47,540 bases of DNA from Acanthaster planci (Eukaryota > Echinodermata > Asteroidea > Valvatida > Acanthasteridae), in contig NW_019091473.1 in assembly GCF_001949145.1 (NCBI RefSeq), forward strand, positions 306,018-353,557. The letters are read 5' to 3'. Within the stretch, counting starts at the first letter, position 1. The number at the start of each line of letters is the position of its first letter. The notes under the pieces are model-generated. The model had not been told where the DNA came from and ran no database searches. It worked only from the letters and a program-made list of their open reading frames with translations. A program made the translations under genes and the position numbers. Positions 1-11,923 of this stretch are shown piece by piece.

Positions 1-48
1 TAGGTTCTCATGTTGACTCTACGTTCCTGTAGCAGTGAGCGATATACA

Positions 49-232
49 TAGGGTCAGTGGGGCAACTCTGGGATTGTTAGGGGTTATGCAAGGTGGTGTG
101 GTTGTTTTTGATTCCGCAGTCCCCCTCTCTCCCAGTATATTAGGGTCAACGGGGCGACCCTGGGACTGTTTGAGTTCTGCGAGGTAGTACGGTTGATTCA
201 ATTCTGGGGTTCCACTCACCCCTTCAGACCGA
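49..232. repeat. two-copy tandem repeat, period about 92 bp
   Basis: A block beginning tagggtcagtggggc at 49 recurs in diverged form (tagggtcaacggggc) at 141, with similarity continuing for about 60 bases in each copy. The surrounding sequence is GC-richer than most of the window. No protein or element family is recognised. Confidence 0.5.
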
Positions 233-1540
233 CAGGAGTCACTCAGGGGAAGATTGAGTGGCATTTCACTCTATACTTGAAATTCTTCCTTAATTCCTGC
301 AGGCAAAAACATCCTCTGTCCAGTTTCAGGGTTAGCCCATGCCATACTTCAAGGGTCTGAGCTGTAGTGCGTGTGGTATCCACAAGTTCAGTTCCCCAAC
401 TTTACCATCGAAGCATCACAGTCAATGACAGTGCAGAGTGGCACTGCACTCTGGGTTGAAATTTCCCCCACACGCTGGATCTGGGCATACCTACACCATG
501 CGCCCAGTTTCCCAAGCATATCTACTGAGCGACGTCGACCCTCCACCAGTGCCTATCATAGACTTCACCGACCCCCCAGTATGGCTCAAGGCCCCTCGCC
601 AAGACAGCCCTATGCCTCCCACGCTGGCCATGCTGACTGCCTCACTTTAAGTACCACTGTCTTCAGATGTTCTCTCAACCAGTGTACCGGGGCATGACAT
701 GGACACTATCCCCTCCCAGGCCACTGCCCTGTTGTTATTCGGGGTGGTCCTTGCAGAGGCAACGCAGGGTGTCACGGGCACAACACTGCCCGTGTCCCTG
801 GCAGCGGAACCGCAGTTGTTCACAGCCCTTCCTAGTCATGCAGCATGACTCACATCCCTTGCATTGAGATGACCCTACCTTGCCCACGTGCCACCCCCAC
901 TGAGCACCCCACACCTTGAACTGCTATCTGCAGTCACTCTTCATGGGGGGCATCCAGGTGTGGATAGACACTACACACTTCGCCACCAAGTCCTCTGTCA
1001 TCCACCTTTCAGCCCTACGCCTGTGCCTCGATCCATCTGTCCATGGGGTCATCCAGGTGTGCAGTAGGCACTACACTGCACCGGACTGCCCTAAGTCGTC
1101 TTCTGTAATGGCCTCTGCTGAAGGCGAGTCTGTGCCCCGCATACTCAGTGCGGCTCAAAGAACAACTCCTATCAGAACTCTACACACCAGCCCTCTGACC
1201 AGCACCTGAGACCTCTGCGCTGGGGGCACCTAACCATGAAACAGAGAAACGTGGTACCTGGGGCGACTCCCCATCATTCTCTGGGCTATCCTGGTGAATA
1301 CGATTCTAGACTACTTACGACCAGTCTACCGGGTGCAACTTTTCTACTTGTTCATGGAGGCCTGCAGGAGATGAGTCCATGACTCACTCACAGACCCCCC
1401 AACGACCGTCATAGGCCTGATCCCACCAATGCCCGAGACTTCGTAATCAGGGCACCTAGGTGTGAACTAGACAACGGCGATCTTCACATTTCTGGCCCTG
1501 CCTTGGCAATTACACCTTTCAAATCTGGACCCACTACCCA
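233..1540. other. GC-rich gene-free stretch, possibly degenerate retroelement body
   Basis: This stretch has several short open frames (60-110 codons) rich in Pro, Ser and His, but none has a recognisable domain and all are broken by stops. A phrase around catccaggtgtg occurs twice (about 951 and 1053). Composition contrasts with the AT-rich introns that follow. It may be the body of a decayed retroelement whose tail is the LTR-like part downstream, but no reverse transcriptase, integrase or protease motif is visible, so this is a weak inference. Confidence 0.25.
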
Positions 1541-1822
1541 CTAATGCATTTCACCAGTCCACATCCACGCTTCGGGCATCTGAATTCACGGAACTTTACA
1601 TCGTCTTGGATTCCACTCGCTCCTTGTCATCCTGTAATCCTGCACTTTTCCAATGGATTCTCTGGTACATGTAATATGTTGCCGCATCTGTATTTGTGTA
1701 ACATTGTACCTTACCTAATTCTCTTTGTTTTATCATCATCTATTACCACTACAGCCTGTCATGTGCAATCTCCACAGATTCTTCCACTTGGCCTCACCAT
1801 GTCCTGCTCACTGTCTAGGCAA

Positions 1823-2230
1823 GAGTTCCTTCAATGTGGGCATGTCGAAAGTCTATATAATGTGACTGTTACGAGGTCCATGAGTTCCTCCGATGTGGGC
1901 TTGTCTAAATTTTATATTCTGTGACTGTTAGAAGATCCAGCAAAAGGGAGCTTACCATGGGCCCTTAATTTTGTCGTGTGTCTCTCTTCTGTTACCTCTT
2001 CTGACTGCGCCCCACTTGATTGAAACAAAGAGATGTACTCAGCAAAGCTCTGTGTCCAGTTTTCAATTTAATACTTGCGTTCATTGAGCCAAAGAATAAA
2101 TTGGAATATCGGGGCGCATTTTTGTGTCCGCTGTAGTACCTTCCCCTGAATGGGAAGTACTAACACTCGGTTGATTTGTTCCCATCCGGCAGTACTATTA
2201 GGAGTCTTAATTTCTCACAGACATTCTGGA
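1823..2230 (+). repeat. LTR-like regulatory segment (tentative)
   Basis: Two imperfect direct copies of about 58 bp (1823-1880 and 1881-1938) share gagttcct, gatgtgggc/aatgtgggc and gtgactgtta. The first contains a TATA-like tctatataat. Downstream, aataaa occurs near 2095 and is followed by a T/GT-rich stretch, the order expected in the U3-R-U5 part of an LTR. No second LTR, primer-binding site or terminal TG...CA pair could be identified, so the call is tentative. Confidence 0.25.
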
Positions 2231-2990
2231 TTCTTAATTTTCATTCCTTTCAGATGCATTTGACCTGACTTTAATCCCCCATGCATGCGGTAAAACAGCC
2301 GAAGTACTCCAACACAGGGACACTCAAGACATAGAACAAGCTTCATTTTTATTTCTCCAGAAGTGCTTCAACATCATTCACATGTACTAGAGTTGTGGAC
2401 TGTCGCTAAGTACAACTTACATCCGACTTAATAGTCTCTTCACTTAGATCATGAGGACTTGTACTCCATGAGCTACCTCCAGTCCTACACTGTATCTATG
2501 GGTGTCCTCCTTTCACAGTCTCACACACTGTCAACCCTTGCCTACCCTCTTCCGGGGTGCGGTGCTACTCTGCATATTTAGCGACTTTTTGAGTAGGTTG
2601 AGGGCAGTGGACTCTTCCTCCACAGCAGTTTGGGAAGAGTCTTCTAACAACAGTCGTGGCCTTCCTGTCCTCTCACCTTTGGCTTGGACCTTGCACTTCG
2701 AAAAAGGAAGGATGAACATGGTGATGGCACCATTGTTTATCATGAGCCTAGAAGGGTGCACTCTAGTTGATCAAGTTTTTAGCGAATAGAATCAGATGTA
2801 AAGGAATTTGCATATTTGGCAACTGTTTGGGTAGCTATTCGTTCAAATAATCTTCCCACACTGCTGTGGGAGAGGATTTTCCCTGTAAGTTAATATCTAA
2901 TTTGCTGTTCAAATGTTTCAATTTGTCAAGGTATTTTAATTTATTTTGCATAAGATTGTTCCAGTCTGATCTATAACCATGGTATATCAA
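2231..2990. other. gene-free stretch
   Basis: No exon with credible splice borders or domain similarity was found. A 95-codon frame at 2502-2789 has an overlapping 76-codon frame on the other strand and neither looks like protein-coding sequence. This is most simply part of a USP5/13 intron, because the only recognised USP exons lie downstream. Confidence 0.4.
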
Positions 2991-3132
2991 AACAATTGTT
3001 GCCTGCAGTGATGGGGTCCATGGGTTTTGTACGCCCTGGGGCAAATGGCACCCTCAGCTTCGCCTCGAGTGCTATGTGCCCCCTCTGGTGTACAAAACAC
3101 CATGGACCCCTACACCGCAGGCAACAGTTGTT
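2991..3132. repeat. fold-back hairpin element
   Basis: The left arm begins aacaattgttgcctgc at 2991 and the right arm ends gcaggcaacagttgtt at 3132. Arms of roughly 60 bases can pair with a few mismatches and small bulges around a short loop near 3055-3080. The inner part includes gggtccatgg on one side and ccatggaccc on the other. It looks like a MITE or fold-back remnant inside the presumed USP5/13 intron. A structured transcript is possible but unsupported. Confidence 0.65.
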
Positions 3133-4147
3133 AAATGATACATTACTCCATGGTTCATCAGTTAGTGATGTGGCAACTAAACATGAGACATTACTCCGTG
3201 GTGCAAGGGTCAAGATAATGATCACTGTGCTGGTTTTTTATTTAACTTATTATTAAAATGAGAAATAACGCACTTGCAACATTTTTTTTATAAAGACATA
3301 CCTTCTGGAATGATCAAGAAGTCAATTGTAACCTGGCATCATTGCCTTGACAAATGGATCTTTCCACTAATAAATTCATAATTATGCACGCAGGCAAATA
3401 AATGACCAGGGCTGCAAAAAGCGTTAGCGTCCCATTAAAACTGTAGTGAGGCACAAACGTCATTTTTCACCCTAATTCTCTGAGTGTTGTTCTTTTTTGT
3501 ATGCAGGAAGCACTCAAATATTGTCATAGCTACATTTTTCTGGTTAAGGAGGGTTTCATGGGATAGGAAATAAAGAATTACAACGATGCTCTCTCACAGA
3601 GTGTACAAGGTCAAAAGAAATTAACAGGGCTCCATTTCAAGTGTGCAGTAAACAACCTTGCTACTTGGGGTACCTTGCACCTCTACAGGTATTTTGCATA
3701 TGTGCAAAAGACAGCACTATTTCTAAATCCTGGCTTTATCACCATCTCAGGCTTCATCTCGGACATACAGACCGCTTGTGGGCATATAGTGCTAAAACAT
3801 AAACTGTTCTTCCCTGGGGACCGTAATATGCAGTTAAATTTTGTGGTAGCAAATTGTTACTTTTTATTGGATTGAAAAACTTCAAAATTGGAGTAAAACC
3901 CAGTGACAGCACCAGATGGAGTTGAAGCAGGGATTTAGAATATCTGTGGAACAGCTCACATGAAATTGATGCATGGCTCCCTGACGTAGTATGGAGCTCA
4001 TGCACAATGGTCATTTATGCATGCGTGCATAATTAGGAATGTGTTATTAAAAGGTCTGTTGTAGGGGAGAATTCCAGTAGTTTAACAAGGAAAAAAATCG
4101 TAGAAGAAATGCCGGTTTTCAACTTGTGTGTCATTGTTCCATTTCAG
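3133..4147. other. probable USP5/13 intron sequence
   Basis: AT-rich sequence without recognisable exons. A short direct repeat (acattactcc) occurs at about 3142 and 3189. The stretch ends in a pyrimidine-rich tract and cag just before the recognised USP exon at 4148. Confidence 0.4.
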
Positions 4148-4232
4148 AGTACCGGTTGATGGCATTCATCAGTCACATGGGAACGTCAACCTCCTGCGGT
4201 CACTATGTCTGTCACATCTTCAAAGATGGCCG
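4148..4232 (+). CDS. USP5: USP5/13 penultimate exon
   Basis: Acceptor ccatttcag at 4139-4147 and donor gtaagtga at 4233. It encodes the His-box segment and ends two bases into an Arg codon. Confidence 0.88.
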
Positions 4233-5109
4233 GTAAGTGATGCTCATCACATTCATAAAAAATTGCCACTGTGTCATGATTATGAAATTGTTTCTAAGTC
4301 AAAAATGGTAAGTAGTGTTGGGTTGTACTCGTTGTATACAGTACAGAGTGTTGTGTATCTATGTTTTCAGATCAATATTCCCAGGTATTTGTTTTACATT
4401 TGGGAATCTGTATCATCCAACAAAAAGCCTCAGAAGAAGAATGGAATGAGAAGGGTTGGTTCTCACTCTCACATTATCCACTCTTGGGAAGGAGGACGGA
4501 AACAGTTTATGAAAACATTTCACATGGTGGCATTGAAATACAGTTTACGTGAGAAGTGTCTCACCCTACTGAAAGATGGGTTTTGAGAAGGACGACACAA
4601 GTGCTTTATGGTAGATAGTGTGGATTAACCCTCCTTTGGTTTTACAGCACAAATGTGCACAAGTGCCCAAGATCACTCTCTTGCATGTTGGTGCAGTGCA
4701 CAACATGACCCAGCTGTGCTTCTTTGAGGTGTTTACCAAGTGACCCAAAGAGTGACTTCAGCATAGGAGGGTTAAAACAGCTTCTCTGAATGCACAAGGA
4801 AGCTCTTTGTGCAAATGAGTACTTGTAGAGTCACACTTCGCTTGGTTGAAATCATACCAGTATGCCCTTCATGTTCCTAGGCAGTTATAAACACGGCATT
4901 TTTAATGGGTAAGTGCCCTGCAATGACACTGTTTTTATCCTGTGCAGTGCTGGGAGTGTTCATCATCATATTGTCTCCCTTTCAAGCAGAAATTGTTCCA
5001 TTTCTTTGTCTGTTGTTGTAGGTGGGTCATCTACAATGATCGTAAAGTTGCCATATCAGAACATCCCCCAAAGGACCTTGGCTACTTGTATGTGTATCAG
5101 CGTTTGTGA
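4148..5109 (+). CDS. USP5: ubiquitin carboxyl-terminal hydrolase 5/13 (isopeptidase T), C-terminal two exons
   Basis: Two exons encode the C-terminal end of a USP5/USP13-family deubiquitinase, the cytosolic and nuclear enzyme that disassembles unanchored polyubiquitin chains. The first (4148-4232) encodes [20 protein letters not shown] followed by CHIFKDG. This is the His box of the peptidase C19 domain, and the His of CGHYVCHI is the expected catalytic histidine. It ends with the donor cg|gtaagt. The second (5022-5109) begins after ttgtag, completes the split Arg codon, and encodes [20 protein letters not shown] and YLYVYQRL before tga at 5107-5109. The split-codon phase matches exactly. The Cys box, zinc-finger UBP and UBA domains must lie upstream, outside the window or beyond unrecognised introns. 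A candidate attaaa poly(A) signal lies at 5448. USP5 and USP13 cannot be told apart; many invertebrates carry one ancestral copy. Confidence 0.88.
4233..5021 (+). other. last USP5/13 intron
   Basis: A 789-bp intron with a canonical donor (gtaagtga) and acceptor (tgttgttgtag). A 152-codon open frame begins 20 bases before the upstream exon, reads it in a different frame from USP, and continues into this intron. It is not considered a gene. Confidence 0.8.
5022..5109 (+). CDS. USP5: USP5/13 terminal exon
   Basis: It follows the acceptor ttgtag, completes Arg and encodes WVIYND... to ...YVYQRL with stop tga. The ending is typical of the family C terminus, including PPKDLGY. Confidence 0.88.
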
Positions 5110-7790
5110 GGCAAGTTGGTAGTGAGTCTTGGTGTGTATACACAAGTTTAGAAAGTTACTGTAATCTCAAAAGGTTTACCGCAGGCCTTCCAACCATGAG
5201 ACTCACCAGAGTTCTTAGTTCTAAGTCCAAGTGTTTTGGGTGATTCCTTTGTATGAGCAGGGAAAGGTTACATCAGCAGAGTGTGAAATATGACAAAAAT
5301 TGGCCCAATAGAATGTGCTAGCAATTTTGTTTTGCCATTAGGAGCTTTTGAGAGGCCATTTACTGGGGTGACATGAAAATGCATGTTGCGGTATTAATGA
5401 CATCAGATCATAAAATGTATACATAAACCACAGAAGACAGAAAACTTATTAAACACAGTTATGAGATATTGTAATAAGAAACGAAAGTGAAGACTATAAT
5501 GTCTAGGTACTGAAGTGTGAAATTATTTTCACATGATTCTTGCGCTAATGTCTTTAACACACATGCTTGTGCACTTGACTTATTCATATCGATCAGCGTA
5601 TTGCGCAGATCGCACTGCATACTGTGTGCAACTTTGCCACTTGCCAATATCTTATCACATGTGCTTCGTGCATGATGTGATGAGATTGCTCCTTATGTGG
5701 TCATGAGCTTTTCAAGTTACAATGTGACAGCCTACTTGTGCAATATTTCTTATTGGAGGATTTTTTGTCCTCTGACCTCACTTTTTGGATAGACTTTAGT
5801 CTGGAACACACACGACGTAGGTGTTAATAACTGTTGGAGCATAAAAACGGCAAATTTCCCCCCATCCTATCCATGCACATGTACACGTAGTACAGTAATT
5901 GAACTGAAGTTGACATGTTTGGACAGAACTATTGGCATGTTATGTATGTGTGCAGAGACATTAGTCAGTCAGGACTTGACTTGAAGCCTATTTGTAAGGA
6001 GTTACCAGTACTACAGTCACTTGTACCTGCTCATTAACTTTACACATACCATGCTGTGTACTTGTGAGCCACTGATCTGCTGTTGAAATGCATTGTGTTA
6101 AATATATTCCATGAAAACAAATGCCCTAGTGTATTTACGGATGTTTCCATAAAACAAGTAACAGACCTGCGCTCATAAACATTTACAGAACATTTACAGC
6201 ACTTCCACAGTTTGTCAAGCAACTGCGATAAGTGGTCTAAAAATGTCCAATAATTTCATGCTCTACATCAGTTTGTTTGAAAAAAGAGAACTTCCATGCA
6301 AGGCTTAAAACTACAACTGTCCAGTTTATTTAATGCCACAAACATATAATCTGGAGACTAGTCATGTACATGTATATGTCTTTTCTCACACCTTTGCAAA
6401 AGCCCCATTTCCCCTTTTGATCTTACATGTCTGCCTGTGGCCTGATCACTCAAACATGATTCGTGTCAATAGAAGAAAACCTCCAAAGTCACTTAATATT
6501 TCTGTACATTTCTGGTTTGTATGCCAGTTTGAATGCAATAGAGAGTATCATTTTCCATTTACAGCATTTCCAATGCTGCATTTAGATGTCACATTTATGA
6601 ACAGAGCTTACAGTACCCGATATGACAAAATGCTAAACAAGTGTATCAATTGCTCAGTTAGACGACATATTACATGTATGGCAGTGTGGTAGTCATATGT
6701 CTTTCAGAGTTCAAAAAGATTAAAATATGAAGGTGCAGTAGGAGTCAATACCTGACAGTACATTCTGAGTACTAGTGCTTTTGATTATGACATGTTTCTG
6801 CAGAAAGACTCCAAGACTGGGATCTTTTGAAAATACATGGATGTTCTTACATACCCATTTCATGAGTGTCCAAACACTTGTATTCTAATTTAACCTTAGC
6901 TGGCATTGCCTTGATACTTATAGCCTTATGCTTTTTTTGTATGGGCCAATGTATTTGGAGACTTGGAGAAGGGCATGACTGTCTAATAGTTATGAGCAAG
7001 ATGATGCCAAATTAAAAGTGTAGCACACATTAACATGAATAAACTACAACAAATACTTGGAGATTTTGGGCTTTTATTACTGTATTCTCCCAAAGTGTGA
7101 TCACTTGTATGCTTCAGTGTCTCTCAGTGCACTGTGTAGACGTCTTTTAAACTAAGGAGGCTCAAATTTATACTCACCATAGGAAAAAGGTTCATATTTT
7201 TCTCAAGTCAACATAACGTTCCCTGATTGAACTGCATCACAAGCTGGGTGGGATCATTACTAATACATCTATAAAGATACTTTCTTGCTCTGCTGTGTGA
7301 ATGGAAGACAAATCATTCGTTTTGCTCTCTCATTTTGGGTCCGAAATTGAAATTCTTGCTCTTCTTCATAAACTCTGGAAAACCCCCCAAAATAGGATGT
7401 ATGCAACCTTTAACTACCCAGACATTTACGGCAGTACAAAACAACTTCGGAATGTAATCATTAGCCACTGTCTTGCAAAAGCATCTTAATACACAAAAGA
7501 TTCATTAAGGCTTTGATGGGTTCATCATCACCCCCTTTGAATCGTAAAGTAATGCAGCATCTAATGTGACTTGGCACCTAATGTTGTGCTTCACTATACT
7601 TCACTTAGCATGCCAAGACCTAATATGACATGACACCTTTCTTGGCATCAGGACACCTTTTTCTGCTTGCCTTTATGGACTCCTATTACATGGTTGCATT
7701 CATTCCTTCACACATCTTATAAAGTTAGGTAAAATAAATCAACTGGCCCCCATGCCCCTGGTATTACAAAATATCCTATAAAAGAGCATA
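5110..7790. other. USP5/13 3' flank and intergenic DNA
   Basis: This includes the presumed 3'UTR (attaaa at 5448-5453; a later aataaa at 7038-7043). Short open frames on both strands show no domain or splice support. No gene seen. Confidence 0.4.
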
Positions 7791-8364
7791 TGCAGTCATT
7801 TGCAAATGTTTAAATCCACCTAGAATTTTGTTTGTATTTCTGTCACAGGGTGTGCATTATATTGTTTCATTGAATGATTGCATAATATTTTTTTACAGTG
7901 GGCCAGACAATATCAGATTGGTGCTATGAGCGAGCCCATTTGAATGAATAATGGGGTGCCGTGTCTCAAGCTGGAACATCTGGTTTGTTTTTCTACCACT
8001 CAGTACCACCAAGAATGGTCCTAAATATGCAGACGAACAGCCATCTAATGTCAAGGCATTAGTCAAAGCCATCAAAGAGGTTTGGGAAAAGGAAATCTCT
8101 GTGGACTACACGTACTGGTAGTCTTTCATCGCCAGCATGCCATGTCGTATTCAAGAAGTCATCAGAAATGGAAGAGGGCATACTGAATATTAGACTCTTA
8201 ATATTTCAAATCATGGACATTTTGTCAAATAGCTGCTGAACCAAGATACTAAGGTTATACATTGAATTCAAACATGATTGCCATGATTAACTGCTTTAAG
8301 ATTGGTTTTTCTTCAGGTTAATGGATTTTGGATGGGTGGTCCTAATCTTTTGAAAATGACTGCA
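7791..8364 (+). mobile_element. decayed Tc1/mariner-type element with transposase C-terminal remnant
   Basis: The left end (tgcagtcatttgcaaat..., from 7791, preceded by ta) and the right end (...ttttgaaaatgactgca, to 8364) form imperfect terminal inverted repeats of about 30 bp. Both ends have nearby TA dinucleotides, as expected for this superfamily. Internally, about 8010-8193 reads as the end of a Tc1-like transposase: KALVKAIKEVWEKEIS is followed by SFIASMPCRIQEVIRNGRGH and a stop near 8193. This matches the usual C-terminal pattern of these enzymes (SMPRR..VI...GG.T.Y). An in-frame stop separates the two pieces, and the DDE catalytic part is missing, so the copy is dead and internally deleted. 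Confidence 0.65.
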
Positions 8365-11090
8365 CTATAAACAAGTAGGTAAGATCAACAAACCTCCAAA
8401 AGTCTCTCGACTCATACAAAAGTTAACAAGAAGGAAAATGGATTGATCATATCAAGAGACCCAAACTAGGGGCATCTTCAAGTTGGCTAGCCACCTAGCA
8501 ACACATTTCATGTTTTTAGGTAACGTTGATGCATGTCATAGGGAGGGGGTAAACACTCATTAGGAGCAAGCAGACAAAATACCCATGGTAAGGTGATCAT
8601 TTGTGAGAATTTGGCATTCTCTGGCAAATTGGTACCATACTTAGCATCCCCCCTCTCCCCCTTTTTCGTTTTTTCTTCCTTTCCCCTGTTTTTATTTTCA
8701 AATTTAAGGGTAAGCCCCCACCTTGGTTCCCCAATGCCCATAACGTTACCCCATGATTTAATCACTGTGGATTTTTTGCACATTGATATTTTGGATAATG
8801 AAGGGTGGCAGTTTGACTAGGGCTGGTATAATGACAACGCTCAGGTCTTTCAGAGATGTTACAAACAATAATGTGAGGCAATATCTAAGAAAACTTTGTG
8901 GTATAAGGCCAATCAGAATGGTACTGGTACGCAATGGTGTCTGGCTGAACAAAGAAAAGGTTATACCTCAAGCGAGCTGAGTGGGGGGTCATTGAGGCAG
9001 GTTGCATGGGCATGAACTTCCTTTCTCTTTCAGTTTGCCTGTTTCAAATGTCTGCAAAAGTTGTGGTCTCAGCTCAGAATGCTTGTTTCACCATATGACC
9101 AATAGCTATGCTGTTGAATGAGCTACATGAATTACACTCAATGTCTATTGCTCAGTCAGCTGTCTGCTTTCTGCATGGGTGCTTGAGAAGATGAAATGTC
9201 AGATGAGAGAGCACACAGGCTTTTTCAATTAGCACATACAGCGGTGGATACGTGACAAAAATGTACATTAAAAAACCCACAAAATTGCTCACAGATGCTT
9301 ATTTTCACGAAAAAATGTTTTAGATGTGGATACATTGCAAACTCATCATGGCAGTCATTGTCAATGGAGAAACCTCATAACGCCCACCACATTACCATTC
9401 ACTTAACTACAGTATGGAACATCTAATGGACATTTAATAGGAGGGATACAGCACTGCCTGTTTCTGACTCAAGCTACATTTCTATTGTCTCTGACATCAA
9501 GATAAGGTGATCATAATCAGCTAAAGATGACAGAGAATTCTGTTGTGTGTCTCCGCAATTATGACCCGGTGTCTGATTTGGCACTGAACATGACCTGTGT
9601 TCATCCATCCAGGACAACAGCATCTCCAGGAGTATCAGAGGACATGATATCGGCAATAAGGAAGGGATTATAAGGCTTTAGCATAAATGGCCCTTCCTTC
9701 TAAATGTTAGTATCCATCAGTTAACATTACATGCTAGTCATCAATGGAAATTAAAAGAGAAAATGCTTAAATTAAAAGTCTGGAAGTAATTCTGTGTCGA
9801 TGAAATAAAAAATGTACCTGTATAAGATAAGACTAAAGTGAGAGATGTAATAAACAGAAGTAGGAAATAAGATATCTACATCAGGAGATTGCAGAGTGAA
9901 AGGAGACAAAGGAAGAATTTAAACCTAAGCATCATGTAGGTTAACCCTCAATCAAGCAAACTGTTCAACGGCTCAACTTCAAACTAATAGGTTTAATCCC
10001 CTTGTTCTTTTTCAGCTTCATTTCCTGAAGTAAAAGGAGGTTATGTGAAAATAAATTCAAATAGATACTGGAAAAAGTGATACAAGTTGAGATAATGAAA
10101 ACAAACCCCAATGCAGAAAGTACTGCACAGAAGACGGTGGGAAGTCAAAAACGTGTATAGATTTTTTCTCCTAACCATCGACCAAATTATTCGTTTGATA
10201 TGATAGATAGGACATTTTAACAGAATAACAAAACCCCAAATTAGGATGCAATAATAGTCAAACTTAATCTCCTGAAAAAGAAATCTAAATGCCGAAAATC
10301 TATTAAGAAAAAAGCAATTTGACAATTCCTTTAAACTGGCCACTTGGAAATAAATTTGCAAGGTATTTTCAGAAATATGGATGAGGAAACCTATATGTGT
10401 TTGTTTTATTTATCCAGGGTATGCCCAAACAGTTTTTAATAAAACTGGTTTCCGTTAGGTCCCTGCAGCCACTCATAAAAATGATGCATATAAAATATGC
10501 TGACCTTTAGAGTAAAAGGATCGGATGCTGACGTCACACATCTTTACACATCACACACCAACAGTTTCTTTTAGACTGCAATAAGCTTCATCCCTCAACT
10601 AAACAGCAGTAATTCAAGTTAACAGGTGCATGATGAGCAGCAGTTGATAAGGATTTGCTCGAAGGTGATGAACTTGAATAAAAATTGACCAAATGATGAT
10701 AAATCAATTGACCACTGAATTACCAGTAAATTGATAATGATGGACAGGTTGGTTGTCGGGTTGGTAATGGCTGGTCTACCCATTAACTGATTGACGCAAA
10801 CTGAAAGGGCTAATTTTTTTCCTACTTCCACAATGATGGTTCACTTCAAAATTCTGTATCCATGGAAGCTCATTCTCATCTTTATGAATAGACTCATTCC
10901 TTCATTGAATTTTGAAAATCGTTTAATTTGGATTGAAGTTTGTACCAAAACTTTTTAAACAATTTTGTATCCACACTTCAAGATCATTTAAAGGAAATTG
11001 ATAATTATAAGATAAGATTAAGGGAATAAAACATGAACACCCCCATCCAATTGTTCAATTGACGCACACGTGGCGAGCCGTGTGAACACA
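8365..11090. other. gene-free intergenic DNA
   Basis: AT-rich sequence with scattered short open frames, including overlapping frames on both strands at 8508-8980. None has recognisable similarity or splice support. A full CRE-type palindrome tgacgtca occurs at 10529-10536. Confidence 0.4.
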
Positions 11091-11094
11091 GACT

Positions 11095-11545
11095 CTTGAC
11101 CAATCAGAATCAATCAACATGTCTTGTATCCAGACTTACATGTACACAGCGGGTATTATCACTACTCAGCAGGCGTTCGCACGTTGTTGAATAGGGAGAC
11201 TGTCTCAGGTATCATAATAGCCACTTCGATTTGATAATGTCCACTGTATAAAAATGTGCTGGTACGTGGATACAAAACAGATTAATTAATATATTCCTAT
11301 TAGCCAACAGTCTGGGTGCACGCGACACATGGTACTCACGGGGTGCTTTCGAGCGAGCTATTTATGTTCACCCGAGTATACTCCTGAGCGCTCAGACGGC
11401 TGGAGTACGACCCGCGGGTCATTGATAGTATACTCTCACTAGAGGGGAGTATACTCCTGTACCCAAGTGTAATGCACACTCATCCTTCTCTTGCTACTAG
11501 GAGTAACTGCGCGAACGCACCCACCACGATCGACCACATCTCAGG
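11095..11545 (+). promoter_or_regulatory. promoter-like patch with candidate noncoding first exon
   Basis: A CCAAT-type motif (accaatcagaat near 11100), a TATA-like tataaaa at 11247-11253 and a cluster of palindromes (gagtatactc at 11374 and 11447, tgagcgctca near 11385, acccgcgggt at 11410) are followed by a strong splice donor, cag|gtaagtgg, at about 11544. CpG content rises locally. It could be the promoter and noncoding first exon of the MIB-like gene 7 kb downstream or of an unrecognised transcript. No transcript evidence is available. Confidence 0.3.
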
Positions 11546-11923
11546 TAAGTGGTGGTGCCGAGCACAGCTTTCCAAAAATCCATTCCACAGATAAATAAAC
11601 ATTCCCTTCATGTATCATCGTTCTTTTTTTTTAAAAATTATACGGCAATTACATCTAGTTAATAGTTCACCTTGTAAGTGCAGTCAGGGCATGATGCACT
11701 GACTACAAAGTGCCCCAAGAAACAGTTACACAAGAAGTTCGTGAAAGTTTTAGTGTCGTTACCTGAATATTTGATGTGGGCAACTCGTAACAAAACAAAC
11801 TGTGGTTCCATAGCTCTTCGTACAATTATATAGCAAACTTGTCTCGTTTATCTTGTCAAGTGGCTTGTTTGGACAATAACTATAGGCAACATTACTTCAA
11901 AACTTTGTTAGAGGGTAACTATG
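11546..11923. other. gene-free stretch
   Basis: No exon or repeat recognised between the promoter-like patch and the satellite cluster. Confidence 0.4.

Noticed and set aside
4128-4586. 152-codon open frame overlapping the USP exon
   Set aside because: It reads the USP5/13 exon in the wrong frame and continues into the intron; the family match lies in the other frame with correct splice sites.
8508-8980. Overlapping open frames on both strands
   Set aside because: Low-complexity, no domain, no splice signals, and equal support on both strands.
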